DNA of 57,816 bases from Opitutales bacterium (GTDB taxonomy: Bacteria; Verrucomicrobiota; Verrucomicrobiia; Opitutales; UBA953), in NCBI GenBank assembly GCA_017440935.1, contig JAFSAO010000009.1, positions 1 through 57,816 on the forward strand, written 5' to 3'. The notes beneath the pieces were generated by a model. That model was not told where the DNA came from. It worked only from the letters and a program-made list of their open reading frames with translations, and made no database searches. The position numbers were made by a program, and so were the translations under genes. Numbering within the stretch: the stretch's first letter is position 1; every line of letters begins with the position of its first letter. Positions 7,363 to 15,422 of this stretch are shown here, piece by piece.

Positions 7363-10149
7363 ATGACGACCAAGATTTTTTGGCGGCTTTTTGCGTCTCT
7401 GCTTTTTTTGGGCTATGCGTTGATCAGCATGATGCCGCTCAAAAGCACGCCTTTCCGTGAATATGTTGAAAATCACGTAACGGCGAGGCAGGACGAGTTT
7501 AAACTCATTCTCGAAGAGGCGGATCGGCGCGTTGCCGACTACCGCGACGAAAGCGTTCCCGCCGATAAAAAATCGCCGACCGCTTACGCCGCGTTGAAAG
7601 ACATCGCGGCAGGCAAGGGAAACGCGGGAACGCCGATTGCGCTTTCGCAATTTTTCCCGGATATCCGCATGGTGCGCGAGCCGATTTTGGAAAAACAAAA
7701 TCAGATCCTCATGCAGGAACTCTTGCGCCGTTCTCAGGGGAAACTGAAGCTCGGGCTTGACTTGCAGGGCGGGATTTCCTTTACCTTGCGCGTTAATCCG
7801 GAAGCGGCGGAGGCGGACAAGCGTGCGCTTGCCGCGGCGAAAACGCCGGAAGAAAAAATCGCTGTCGAACAGGCGATTCGGGAACGCGCCGAGGAAAAGC
7901 TTTCCCAAATTAATCAGGCGGTCAACGTCATGGAGGACCGTGTTAATCAGTTCGGCGTGAGCGAGCCGGTGATTCGTCCGGTCGGGAACGATTCGATTGA
8001 AATTCAACTTCCGGGCGAAGATACGGCGAACAATCCGGAAGCGATTAATTCGTTGAAAAAGCCGGCGAAGCTTGAATTTCGCATGGTGCACCGCTATTTG
8101 GTGCCGGAAACGGGAACGCCGGAAGGCACGATAAAAAGCCTGCGCGCGGATCCGCGCTTGGCGACCTCGCCGGTTGCCGCTTATGAGGTGCTTTACGATC
8201 ATCACATCGACAAAAAAACGGGCGAAGCCACGTCGTTCCCGCTTTATGTAAAAAAAGCTCCGGAAGCGACGGGCGCGATTGTCGAACGCGCGCACGTGGA
8301 AAGCCCGGACGGCTTGACCCTGCAGGTCGGGATCCGCTTCACCTCGGACGGCGGACGCATTTTCGGCGACGTAACACAGCGCATCGCCGACGAAGACAAC
8401 CGCACGGGCGGCGACGGCCGCTTCGCCATCGTTCTCGACGGCAAGTTGATGTCTGCACCGACGTTGAACGCCGGCGCGGGAGGGCGCAAAGTCGGTCTTT
8501 ACGGCGGTGTAGCTTCCATTACCGGAAATTTTGACCAAAAGGAAGCGCAGGAACTTGCCAATGCGTTGAACAACCCGCTCGAGTTCCCGCTGGAACTTCA
8601 GGATATGACCAACGTCGGCGCGACGCTTGCGGAAGATGCTCAAAACCAGTCGATGATGGCGGCGGCGGTCGCTACCGGGTTCATTGTCGTGTTCATGCTG
8701 GTGTTTTACCTTTCCGGCGGTGTCATTTCCGTTATCGGGATCGCGTTGAATATTCTTATGATTTTCGGCGTGATGTGCGCTATCGGCGCAACGATTACTT
8801 TGCCGGGAATCGCGGCTCTCGTTTTGACGATGGGCATGGCGGTTGATGCGAATATTCTTGTTTTCGAACGTATTCGCGAAGAGCTCAACAACGGAAAGTC
8901 GCTCAAAACGGCACTTGAGCTCGGCTACGACCGCGCATTTGTTACGATTTTTGACTCGCAGTTGACCTCGTTGGTAACGGCACTGATTTTGATTTGGATG
9001 GGCACGGGCTCCGTCAAAGGTTTCGGGGTAACGCTTGCTATCGGGATCGTAACCACGCTTTTTACCTGCTTGGTAACTTGCCGAGGTTTGCAGGAATTGC
9101 TTGTAAATGTCGGGCTTACGCGGCGGCTCTTCGGGATTCGCCTGATGAAAAAAACGCCGAATTTCCGCTTTATGGAGCATTGGCGCGGAGCCATCGGCAT
9201 TTCAACGCTTCTTGTCGTTGCCAGTGTTGCGTTCCCGTTCATTAAGGGAGACGAATGCTTGAGTAAGGACTTCAAGGGTGGGGAATCCGTTACGCTGAGT
9301 ATTGTTCAGGATACGAGCAAGCACATTGGCGTCGGCGAGATTCAGCAGCTGATTCGCTCGGTCGGCATTGAAGATTCGTCTGCGGTTTACCAGCAAAAAG
9401 TCGGTGCCTCGGAGCAGACGCTCAATATTGAGTGTGAGCTGACGAAAGATGCCTCGCAGGGCGAATTTTCCAACATCGAAAAAATCGTCGGCAAGCTCCT
9501 CGAAGTCCATCCGGAAATGTTCCCCGCAGGAACGGAAACGACGGATGAAATCATCATCGGAAAACAGGCGGTCGGCGCCGTGGTCAGCGGTCAGCTTGTG
9601 AAAATGGCGATTATTTCGCTGATTCTCGCCGTGCTCGGGATTATGGTTTACGTCGCGTTGCGCTTTGAGGTCGGTTTCGGTGTGGGCGCGATGCTTTCGA
9701 CGATTCACGACATCGTTGTCGTCACGGGGCTTTATCTGATTTGCGGCGGACAATTCTCCGCTTCAATGATTGCCGCGATTTTGATGGTCGCCGGTTATTC
9801 AATTAACGATACCATCGTCGTGTTTGACCGTATTCGCGAAGAACTCGGCAACAATCCGGGGATGAAATTGCGTGATGTTATCGATCTTTCGATTAACCGC
9901 ACGCTTTCCCGCACGTTGCTGACGTCGGTGACGGTTTTCCTTGCGGCGGTTTCGCTTGCCGTCTTCGGCGCGGGCGACGTTGCCGAATACGGAAAAGTCT
10001 TCATCTTCGGCGTTCTCATCGGAACGTTCTCTTCGATTTACATCGCTTCGCCGATTTTCTATTGGTGGCACAAGGGCGATCGCAAAAAGGTCGAAGAAGG
10101 CGACAAGGCTTATACTTATTCCTGGGAAGCCGGAAACGAGAAGAAATAA
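7363..10149 (+). CDS. secDF: fused protein translocase SecDF
   Basis: 928 aa, the length expected for a SecD-SecF fusion. SecD features are an N-terminal helix (6-25), the D1 motif LKLGLDLQGG (128-137) and the membrane motif MGMAVDANILVFERIREEL. The SecF half begins near residue 590, with DFKGG and the matching VAGYSINDTIVVFDRIREEL motif. It is a proton-driven motor that helps export through SecYEG. It follows yajC after 127 bp. It contains eight CGGGAACG-type motifs, in several frames. A strong intrinsic terminator follows and is shared with the convergent phosphoesterase gene. Confidence 0.96.
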   Translation: MTTKIFWRLFASLLFLGYALISMMPLKSTPFREYVENHVTARQDEFKLILEEADRRVADYRDESVPADKKSPTAYAALKDIAAGKGNAGTPIALSQFFPDIRMVREPILEKQNQILMQELLRRSQGKLKLGLDLQGGISFTLRVNPEAAEADKRALAAAKTPEEKIAVEQAIRERAEEKLSQINQAVNVMEDRVNQFGVSEPVIRPVGNDSIEIQLPGEDTANNPEAINSLKKPAKLEFRMVHRYLVPETGTPEGTIKSLRADPRLATSPVAAYEVLYDHHIDKKTGEATSFPLYVKKAPEATGAIVERAHVESPDGLTLQVGIRFTSDGGRIFGDVTQRIADEDNRTGGDGRFAIVLDGKLMSAPTLNAGAGGRKVGLYGGVASITGNFDQKEAQELANALNNPLEFPLELQDMTNVGATLAEDAQNQSMMAAAVATGFIVVFMLVFYLSGGVISVIGIALNILMIFGVMCAIGATITLPGIAALVLTMGMAVDANILVFERIREELNNGKSLKTALELGYDRAFVTIFDSQLTSLVTALILIWMGTGSVKGFGVTLAIGIVTTLFTCLVTCRGLQELLVNVGLTRRLFGIRLMKKTPNFRFMEHWRGAIGISTLLVVASVAFPFIKGDECLSKDFKGGESVTLSIVQDTSKHIGVGEIQQLIRSVGIEDSSAVYQQKVGASEQTLNIECELTKDASQGEFSNIEKIVGKLLEVHPEMFPAGTETTDEIIIGKQAVGAVVSGQLVKMAIISLILAVLGIMVYVALRFEVGFGVGAMLSTIHDIVVVTGLYLICGGQFSASMIAAILMVAGYSINDTIVVFDRIREELGNNPGMKLRDVIDLSINRTLSRTLLTSVTVFLAAVSLAVFGAGDVAEYGKVFIFGVLIGTFSSIYIASPIFYWWHKGDRKKVEEGDKAYTYSWEAGNEKK

Positions 10150-10179
10150 AATCGTTTTCGCTTCTCCAAACAAAAAAAA

Positions 10180-10216
10180 GCGTTCCCGTGCGAATTTCGG
10201 CGGGAACGCTTTTTTT
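10180..10216 (+). terminator. bidirectional intrinsic terminator built from paired GCGTTCCCG motifs
   Basis: GCGTTCCCG (10180-10188), a 12-nt loop and CGGGAACGC (10201-10209) form a 9-bp GC-rich stem, flanked by A8 upstream and T7 downstream. It lies between convergent secDF and the phosphoesterase gene and can serve both. The stem is exactly the interspersed motif of this genome, in inverted pair. Confidence 0.9.
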
Positions 10217-10220
10217 GTTC

Positions 10221-10694
10221 TTAAACGGAAATCTCAATAATTTCGGCGGATCGGGCTTTGTTGTAAATCGTCAGCATACCGACACTGACGGGTAGGGTGA
10301 AACGGCGAGGTCCCGCCGAGCCCGGATTGATAAAAAGGACATTTCCCTGCCAACGAATGAGCGGAGCGTGCGAGTGCCCCGAAACCGAAACATTGGTTCC
10401 GTGCGGCAGGAAATTGAATTCGTCCATGTGTCCGTGATGCAGAAAAATTTCCGCCGAAGCAAGCCGTAGCGTATCGCAAAGCGGAAGTTTCCTGCATTCC
10501 GGCGAAGAATCCGTGTTCCCGCGCACGGCAGTTACCGGCGCAATTTCGGAAAGTTTGTGTAAAATGGCAACATCGCCCACGTCTCCGGCGTGTAAAATAT
10601 GGTCGACCTCGGCAAAAATTTCCAAAACTTCCGGACGCAACAAGCCGTGCGTGTCCGAGATGATACCGATGCGGAGAGGAGCGCCGAGATTCAT
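10221..10694 (-). CDS. YfcE/MJ0936-type metallophosphoesterase
   Basis: 157 aa. Calcineurin-like phosphoesterase motifs are in order: SDTHG (Asp14, His16), HAGDVG (Asp38), GNTD (about 60), then HGH and GHSHAP near the C-terminus, giving the two-metal site. The small single-domain size fits the YfcE/YsnB family, a phosphodiesterase of unclear physiological substrate. The gene lies on the same strand as dnaX, from which it is now separated by the IS1595-family element, so it may have lost its original upstream promoter. Confidence 0.88.
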   Translation of the reverse strand: MNLGAPLRIGIISDTHGLLRPEVLEIFAEVDHILHAGDVGDVAILHKLSEIAPVTAVRGNTDSSPECRKLPLCDTLRLASAEIFLHHGHMDEFNFLPHGTNVSVSGHSHAPLIRWQGNVLFINPGSAGPRRFTLPVSVGMLTIYNKARSAEIIEISV

Positions 10695-10725
10695 TTGTTT
10701 TTCGGAATTTGGGGAGGTTAACGGG

Positions 10726-10733
10726 AATTATAA
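10726..10733. repeat. left target-site duplication of the IS element (AATTATAA)
   Basis: The 8-bp sequence AATTATAA directly precedes the left inverted repeat and is repeated exactly at 13598-13605 after the right one. An 8-bp duplication is typical of IS1595-family transposition, and the perfect match suggests a recent insertion. Confidence 0.92.
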
Positions 10734-10759
10734 GGGAACTATATACTTAATTAGCCAAA
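10734..10759 (+). repeat. left terminal inverted repeat of the IS element
   Basis: 26 bp starting GGGAACTATATA and ending TAGCCAAA. It matches the right end at 21 of 26 positions, including the first 12 and the last 8. Confidence 0.92.
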
Positions 10760-10816
10760 TTTTTATTGACGAGGCAAGCGCAAAATTTTATTCTTCTCTC
10801 ATAACAAAGAGAGAAA

Positions 10817-11737
10817 ATGGCAAGCGATTTTAGCATTTTGGATTTTTTCAAAGAGTATCCCGACGAAGAAGCGGCGCGGAAATACTTTGAAGATATTCGT
10901 TGGAAAGACGGCGTGCGTTGCCCGTATTGCGGCGGCGTTCACGTTTCAAAATGCGCGGGCAAATCCCCCATGCCCTACCGTTGCCGCGATTGCCGTAAGC
11001 ACTTTTCCGTTCGCGTTGGCACTATTATGGAATCGAGCAAACTCCCGCTTCAAAAATGGTTGCTCGCTATGTATATCCTGTTCAACTCGAAGAAAGGGAT
11101 TTCCTCGGTTCAGCTCGCGGAAATGCTTGGAACTACACAGAAAACCGCGTGGTTTCTCGCGCACCGTATCCGCGAAACTCGCGGCTCTGAAAAGGGCTTT
11201 TTCACGGGAACGGTTGAAGTTGACGAAACCTACGTCGGCGGCAAAGAAAAAAGCAAGCACGCCTCGAAGAAACTTCGTGCAGGGCGCGGCGCGGTCGGGA
11301 AAACTCCCGTTGTCGGCATTAAATCCCGCGACGGCAAAGTAAAGGCGTTCCCCGTCAAGGAAGCCAATTCAAAAACGCTTACGGGCGCAATCCGCGCAAA
11401 CGTGGCGGCGGGCGCGGCAGTTTACACAGACCAACACCGCGCTTATCGCGGACTGAAAGAATTTGACCACAAGCGCGTTATTCATAGCGTCGGCGAATAT
11501 GTCCGCAAACAGGTTTACACCAACGGCATTGAGAGCTTTTGGGCAATCCTCAAACGCGGATACTACGGCATTTATCATTTTTGGAGCGTGAAGCACCTGC
11601 ACCGCTATGTAAACGAATTTGCGGGGCGGTTCAATGTTCGCGAATTTTCAGCAAGAGACCGCGTTCGCCTCGCGTTTGAGGGCGGTTTCGGGAAACGCTT
11701 AACCTACAAAGGACTTATCAGTCATGCAACCGCGTAG
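10817..11737 (+). CDS. IS1595-family DDE transposase
   Basis: 306 aa. The N-terminus has the IS1595 zinc ribbon (CPYC at about 35-38, CRDC at about 55-58) in the context 'RWKDGVRCPYCGG'. The catalytic core shows VEVDETYVGG (first Asp), VYTDQHRAY (second Asp) and TNGIESFWAILKRGYYG (third acidic/Asn motif). The length is full and no stops or shifts are present, so the enzyme is probably active. A small inverted repeat TTCTCTC/GAGAGAA lies immediately upstream of the ATG (about 10793-10814). The last 14 nt overlap the next ORF. Confidence 0.94.
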   Translation: MASDFSILDFFKEYPDEEAARKYFEDIRWKDGVRCPYCGGVHVSKCAGKSPMPYRCRDCRKHFSVRVGTIMESSKLPLQKWLLAMYILFNSKKGISSVQLAEMLGTTQKTAWFLAHRIRETRGSEKGFFTGTVEVDETYVGGKEKSKHASKKLRAGRGAVGKTPVVGIKSRDGKVKAFPVKEANSKTLTGAIRANVAAGAAVYTDQHRAYRGLKEFDHKRVIHSVGEYVRKQVYTNGIESFWAILKRGYYGIYHFWSVKHLHRYVNEFAGRFNVREFSARDRVRLAFEGGFGKRLTYKGLISHATA

Positions 11738-11876
11738 AGAGGGAAAGATTTTCATTCCAAAGCAAAACGGAGAAACGTTTAGGAGCTTCGTTCAATCCGT
11801 TATTTCATACAAGCCGCAAGGCTCGGGAGCGCCTCCCCCGCGCCCGTCTTTGCCGCCGCAAAAACCCTCTAAATAA
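11724..11876 (+). CDS. 50-aa basic/proline-rich ORF in the IS element
   Basis: ATG 11724 to TAA 11874-11876, overlapping the transposase stop by 14 nt in another frame. The product is basic at the start (MQPRREGK), then FRSFVQSVISYK, then a Pro-rich tail (APPPRPSLPPQKPSK). The overlap suggests coupling to the transposase. No homologue is recognised. It could be a real accessory protein or only the accidental extension of an open frame. Confidence 0.4.
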   Translation: MQPRREGKIFIPKQNGETFRSFVQSVISYKPQGSGAPPPRPSLPPQKPSK

Positions 11877-11899
11877 CCCCTCTCTCGTTTTTATGATTA

Positions 11900-11913
11900 C
11901 CCCCCCCCCCCCC
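11900..11913 (+). promoter_or_regulatory. C14 homopolymer: candidate phase-variation tract
   Basis: Fourteen consecutive C follow ATG 11893 (ATGATTAC then the C run). With 14 C the frame from this ATG ends after 15 codons at TAA. With 15 C (or 12) the frame runs straight into the GIY-YIG and methyltransferase coding sequence, for 444 aa ending at 13226. With 13 C it stops within a few codons. The frame of the methyltransferase has no other ATG, GTG or TTG between 11913 and 12114. This is the standard layout of a slipped-strand translational switch, here in the OFF state. A homopolymer sequencing error of one base would give the same picture. Confidence 0.7.
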
Positions 11914-12113
11914 TATCTGAAACAAACTATCCCAATTTAAGCCCACGCGCGAGGAAGCAATTCCTTTACATCGTTCAATCTTCTCTTGAACCCGCTAAAT
12001 GTAAGATTGGCATAACGGACAATCTCGAACGCCGTCTCAAGGAATACAACGCCACTACGGGGCAATCTAAAGACAATATCTACACGTATCTATTTACCTG
12101 CGAAGTCCGAAAT

Positions 12114-13226
12114 ATGCGGGAAATAGAAAGCGATATTAAGCTCCAATTCCCGCACCTACGGGAACAATCGAGCCGCGAAATTTATTTCTTCAATCGCGCC
12201 CTGTTTGATTCTTACGTCGATTTTATCCGCTCTCACAAGCATTTTAAGAGCGAGGTTTTCATCAAGCCCGAAGAAAAGAAAACCGTTGTCCGAATCGTCA
12301 AGAAAACTACTCCGTCGCTCAAAGAGCGCGGGATGTCCCGCAAGGATGTAATGCAACGGGCAAAGAAAGTTGAGAACGACGAATTTTACACGCGATACGA
12401 GGACGTAGAAAAAGAAGTCTCTATGTATCCTGCGGAAATATGGAAAGACAAATGCGTCTTTTGCAATTGCGACGACGCGGTCGGTGAAACTCGCACGGAA
12501 AAGGATTCTTCTGCGTTCGCTCTCTACTTCATTAAGAACTTTATACGCCTTGGACTTAAAAAGCTCATTTGCACGCATTATAGCGGGCAAATGGATTTAT
12601 TCATGGCTGGGGCAAAGGGCTATGTTTTCACGAAAAAGGGCGTCCAGGAAATGACAAAAACCCCGCGAGGATATACGGGCTGTTTTGAAGACCCTATTTC
12701 GCTCGAAATCCTACACAAAGAAGCCGACATCGTTTGCACGAATCCGCCGTTTTCCCGCGCCCGCGATTATTGGCGGGTCGTGATTGAAAGCGGAAAAAAG
12801 TTTTTGGTTATTTCAAATATCACAAACGTAGTTACACACGCATTTGTTAGCTATTTCATGAACAAGCAGGCTTGGGCGGGTTTTAATCGCGTTGACTGGT
12901 ATTTGAACCCCAAGCGTGAACCCGTAGAGGCGGCGGGGCATTGGTTTACAAATTTGCCGATAAAAGACCGCCCGAAAGCCAAACTCTTAAAGCTCGTTCC
13001 CCTTGAAGAAATTCCTGAACGCTTCAAAAAATTTGACGACAACGGCGTTCTTTGCGTCGACAATTGCTTCATTCCCAATAATTACGACAAGCCCTTTGCT
13101 GTCTCCGCTCACCCGCTTCTAAACGGTGTTTTGGAAAAAGGATTTAGAATTACAAGCGCCGAACACTTCTTTCCATACGTTGACGGCAAGCAAAAATTCA
13201 GACGCATTCTCATTCAACGCCTTTAA
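12114..13226 (+). CDS. EcoRI-type adenine methyltransferase, with upstream GIY-YIG-like module out of frame
   Basis: 370 aa from ATG 12114, but the coding potential reaches back in frame to 11913: residues reading KQFLYIVQSS...KCKIGITDNLERRLKEYNATTG form a GIY-YIG/T5orf172-like module. The full product would start at ATG 11893 if the C tract had one more C (444 aa), so 12114 is probably an internal Met. The methyltransferase part has NDEFYTRYEDVEKE, a motif-I-like FCNCDDAVGE and the catalytic motif IV NPPF (in VCTNPPFSRARDYW), as in EcoRI adenine-N6 methylases. No restriction endonuclease partner is visible, so it looks like an orphan or nuclease-fused modification enzyme. It is cargo of the IS1595-family element. 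Confidence 0.82.
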   Translation: MREIESDIKLQFPHLREQSSREIYFFNRALFDSYVDFIRSHKHFKSEVFIKPEEKKTVVRIVKKTTPSLKERGMSRKDVMQRAKKVENDEFYTRYEDVEKEVSMYPAEIWKDKCVFCNCDDAVGETRTEKDSSAFALYFIKNFIRLGLKKLICTHYSGQMDLFMAGAKGYVFTKKGVQEMTKTPRGYTGCFEDPISLEILHKEADIVCTNPPFSRARDYWRVVIESGKKFLVISNITNVVTHAFVSYFMNKQAWAGFNRVDWYLNPKREPVEAAGHWFTNLPIKDRPKAKLLKLVPLEEIPERFKKFDDNGVLCVDNCFIPNNYDKPFAVSAHPLLNGVLEKGFRITSAEHFFPYVDGKQKFRRILIQRL

Positions 13227-13255
13227 TCCCCTAATCAATCAAACACAATCAAACA

Positions 13256-13561
13256 ATGGACGATTTAGAAAAACAACTCAAAGACGTTAATGCTGATTTA
13301 GAGTTCTTTAAATTACACGACTGCATTAAGCGCTTTCGCAACCGCATAGAGCGCAATCAGGCAAAACTGGACAAACTAAGTAAGAAGCCCGAAAAACTTA
13401 CGAATCTTCCTGCTGATGATGTTCTTGTGTATCTGAAAACCGCAGGGGATGAGTTGCTACATATGCGGAAACTCTCCGTTCAATTTTTTCAGTTCTACGA
13501 GAAATTATATAAATACGCCACCGCTGTATCGAAATCAAAGCACGGTAAAAAAGACATTTAA
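13256..13561 (+). CDS. 101-aa coiled-coil protein, IS passenger
   Basis: 101 aa, highly charged and predicted helical. Residues about 1-50 have heptad-like spacing of Leu and Phe (DDLEKQLKDVNADLEFF, IERNQAKLDKLSK), followed by a second helix-rich part (about 60-95). It starts 29 nt after the methyltransferase stop and ends 10 bp before the right inverted repeat, so it is co-carried cargo. No family recognised; a partner or regulator of the methyltransferase is possible but unproven. Confidence 0.6.
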   Translation: MDDLEKQLKDVNADLEFFKLHDCIKRFRNRIERNQAKLDKLSKKPEKLTNLPADDVLVYLKTAGDELLHMRKLSVQFFQFYEKLYKYATAVSKSKHGKKDI

Positions 13562-13571
13562 AGAATTTCAT

Positions 13572-13597
13572 TTTGGCTACCTTTCTATATAGTTCCC
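13572..13597 (-). repeat. right terminal inverted repeat of the IS element
   Basis: Read on the minus strand it begins GGGAACTATATAG and ends GTAGCCAAA, pairing with the left end at 10734-10759 at 21 of 26 positions. Confidence 0.92.
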
Positions 13598-13605
13598 AAT
13601 TATAA
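13598..13605. repeat. right target-site duplication (AATTATAA)
   Basis: Exact copy of the 8 bp at 10726-10733. It falls 6 bp after the dnaX tau stop, so the element inserted just downstream of dnaX without damaging it. Confidence 0.92.
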
Positions 13606-13611
13606 AAAAGA

Positions 13612-14143
13612 TCAGTCGTCGAGCTCGGAAGCGAGATCCGGATCGTCCGTCGCCGAATCTTGGGTGTCGCCTGCGCCGATTTCCCCGCGCGAGGAAAAAA
13701 TGCGTGCTTCTTCTGCGGGAACATAACGGTCGAATTTTGCCTGAAATTGGGAAGCGAGATAATCGCGAATGGCGGCGGGAACGCGCGCTTCGGCGGCTTT
13801 TAGGGTCGCAGAATCGTAGCGGCGCGCGGGCGCGGGAACGTCAACCGACGGTGAAAAATGTTCGGTATCGTTGTTGACGGGAGCGACGGACGCTTCGTCA
13901 AAATTCGCGTATCGGCTTACGAAATCGTCATCCGCCGGAGCGGGTTGCGGCGTCGGAGTTTCCCGAATCGGCGTCCGTGGCGCGGGCTCGTCTGCGGGAA
14001 CGGTTCGGGGGCGTGCGGCGCGAGGCGTTTCCGGGTTTTTCGGCGCGGGAACGCAGGTCTGCTTTTTTTCGGACGGCGTAAAATACGGTTGTGCTTGGGC
14101 GGCGACCTCTTCGAGTGCCGCTTCGCATTTTGCCGTTAAATTA
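13612..14143 (-). CDS. dnaX: out-of-frame tau-specific C-terminal tail of DnaX
   Basis: Downstream of the short dnaX frame, another minus-strand frame stays open for 175 codons (Leu at 14139 to TGA 13614-13612). It carries coherent protein sequence: EAALEEVAAQAQPYFTPSE, a Pro/Ala-rich linker, then a folded-looking end (LKAAEARVPAAIRDYLASQFQAKFDRYVP) and an acidic terminus. It has no start of its own and is reached if the ribosome or polymerase loses one A in the A10 run at 14144-14153. The joined product would be about 555 aa, a normal tau length. Tau tails bind DnaB and the polymerase alpha subunit in other bacteria. Confidence 0.75.
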
Positions 14144-15280
14144 TTTTTTTTTTGATTCGCCGGCGGGAACGGAATCGGCGAGTGCGGAAATTTCTTTGAT
14201 GAGCGAGTCGATGGCTCGGGTTCGACTTTGTTCGACAGCTTTCAGAAGCGTAACTTCAAAGTTCGCCCGCTCGCTGAGCCCGAATTTTACACCGCCTTCA
14301 CCGGAATTGAGAGCGTCGAGCATACGCAAAAGTTGTTCCGTGCGCATTATCGTTCCGAGCAAACCGCTTTTGCCGTTCCCGCGAATCGAATCCAGAAGCG
14401 CGTCGCGAATGCGAGCCTGCGTGTGCGCAAGCACGCGAAGAAGATCGCGCCCTTCGGCAACGAATTTGTCCGCAAACGCAATCACTTCGGCGTAATCCGC
14501 GCGTGCCATCGCCGCCGCGAGTTCTTCGATTTCCTGCTTGGAGGCAAGGCCGTAAATGTCGGAAACGTCGCGTTCGGTAATTTTTTTTCCGCAAAACGAA
14601 ATCACTTGGTCGAGAATTGACTGCGAGTCGCGCATTCCGCCGTTGGCGAGGCGGGCGATGGCGATGAGCGCATCGTGGTCCGCCTGCACACCGTCATTTT
14701 CCGTAATTTGGCGGAGGCGAGCGGCGATTTTTTCTTCGGGAATCGGCTGAAATTCAAAGCGTTGGCAACGCGAAGTAATCGTGTCCAAAACCTTGTCGGA
14801 TTCCGTTGTGGCAAAAATGAATTTTACAAATTCCGGCGGTTCTTCGATGACTTTGAGCAGGGCGTTGAAAGCGTCTTTGGAAAGCTGGTGAACTTCGTCG
14901 ATGATGTAAATTTTGTAGCGGCACTGCATCGGCGGGTAATAGCATTCCTCGCGGATTTGCTTGGCATCGTCTACGCTGCGGTTGGTCGCGGCATCGATTT
15001 CGGTGACGTCCGGACAGGAGCCGTTGACGATGGCTTGGCAAATCGGGTCATCTTCCGGCGGGCAAACGCTGGGTCCGTTTGTGCAGTTGAGTGCTTTCGC
15101 GAAAATGCGCGCCGTCGTCGTTTTCCCCGTTCCGCGCGGACCGACAAAAAGGTAGGCGTGCCCGATGCGCCCGGATTCGATCGCGTTTTTCAGCGTGCGG
15201 ACAATGTGTTCCTGTCCGACCATTTCGTCAAACTGCTGCGGTCGCCAGCGACGCGCGATAACTTGGAAGCCTTCTGCCAT
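14141..15280 (-). CDS. dnaX: DNA polymerase III gamma subunit (short dnaX product)
   Basis: 379 aa from the ATG at 15280 ([17 protein letters not shown], the usual DnaX start); an upstream Met at 15295 is possible, and the longer frame to 15388 has no family support. It has Walker A GPRGTGKT (47-54), a zinc-binding Cys set (from ALNC at 65 through CPPEDDPIC to NGSC), IIDEVHQLS (Walker B) and the sensor region FATTES. It is the clamp-loader ATPase. The short form ends KKK-stop at an A10 run, and the full-length tau form continues in the other frame. Divergent from the U32 gene, with 142 bp between them. Confidence 0.95.
   Translation of the reverse strand: MAEGFQVIARRWRPQQFDEMVGQEHIVRTLKNAIESGRIGHAYLFVGPRGTGKTTTARIFAKALNCTNGPSVCPPEDDPICQAIVNGSCPDVTEIDAATNRSVDDAKQIREECYYPPMQCRYKIYIIDEVHQLSKDAFNALLKVIEEPPEFVKFIFATTESDKVLDTITSRCQRFEFQPIPEEKIAARLRQITENDGVQADHDALIAIARLANGGMRDSQSILDQVISFCGKKITERDVSDIYGLASKQEIEELAAAMARADYAEVIAFADKFVAEGRDLLRVLAHTQARIRDALLDSIRGNGKSGLLGTIMRTEQLLRMLDALNSGEGGVKFGLSERANFEVTLLKAVEQSRTRAIDSLIKEISALADSVPAGESKKK
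14144..14153 (-). promoter_or_regulatory. A10 slippery run in dnaX (tau/gamma switch)
   Basis: On the coding (minus) strand the sequence reads TCA followed by A10 and TAA. In frame 0 this gives Ser-Lys-Lys-Lys-stop. With one A fewer in the mRNA (or a +1 ribosomal shift) the frame continues into the 175-codon tail. A run of nine or more A in dnaX is known to cause RNA polymerase slippage in Thermus thermophilus; E. coli uses a shorter A6G ribosomal site with hairpin. The long run favours the Thermus type here. Confidence 0.7.
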
Positions 15281-15422
15281 AACTCGGCTGTTCATGAAAC
15301 ACACATTCCCGAAGTTTGGCAATCTTCCAAACGTGTTCCCGCTGTTTCGTTCTCGCGTTCCCGCGGATTTTGAAAAGAATGGAAGCAACGCGATTTTGCT
15401 GAATTTGCAGGAAATTTTTGAA

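Larger units (their letters stand above)
10734..13597. mobile_element. IS1595-family transposon with passenger genes (complete, 2864 bp)
   Basis: The ends are imperfect inverted repeats: left GGGAACTATATACTTAATTA... (10734-10759) and right, read inward, GGGAACTATATAGAAAGGTA... (13572-13597), matching at 21 of 26 positions. A perfect 8-bp target duplication flanks them. Inside are the transposase, a 50-aa ORF overlapping its end, a GIY-YIG/adenine methyltransferase gene with a C14 tract, and a 101-aa coiled-coil protein, all on the + strand. IS1595 elements with passenger genes ('transporter IS') are known; a methyltransferase cargo controlled by a homopolymer would be notable. It landed between dnaX and the yfcE-like gene. 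Only one CGGGAACG motif lies in its 2.9 kb, against about one per 0.4 kb in the surrounding genome, supporting foreign origin. Confidence 0.93.

Noticed and set aside
7336..9180. Long minus-strand ORF (614 aa) opposite secDF
   Set aside because: Arg/His-rich shadow of the real gene caused by codon bias; no family features, and secDF is unquestionable.
10734..10741. IS terminal GGGAAC as derived from the interspersed motif
   Set aside because: Only six bases are shared and the flanking bases differ; most likely coincidence.
15165..15422. N-terminal extension of the U32 ORF
   Set aside because: Overlaps the divergent dnaX start and has no similarity to the family; a ribosome site supports 15423.
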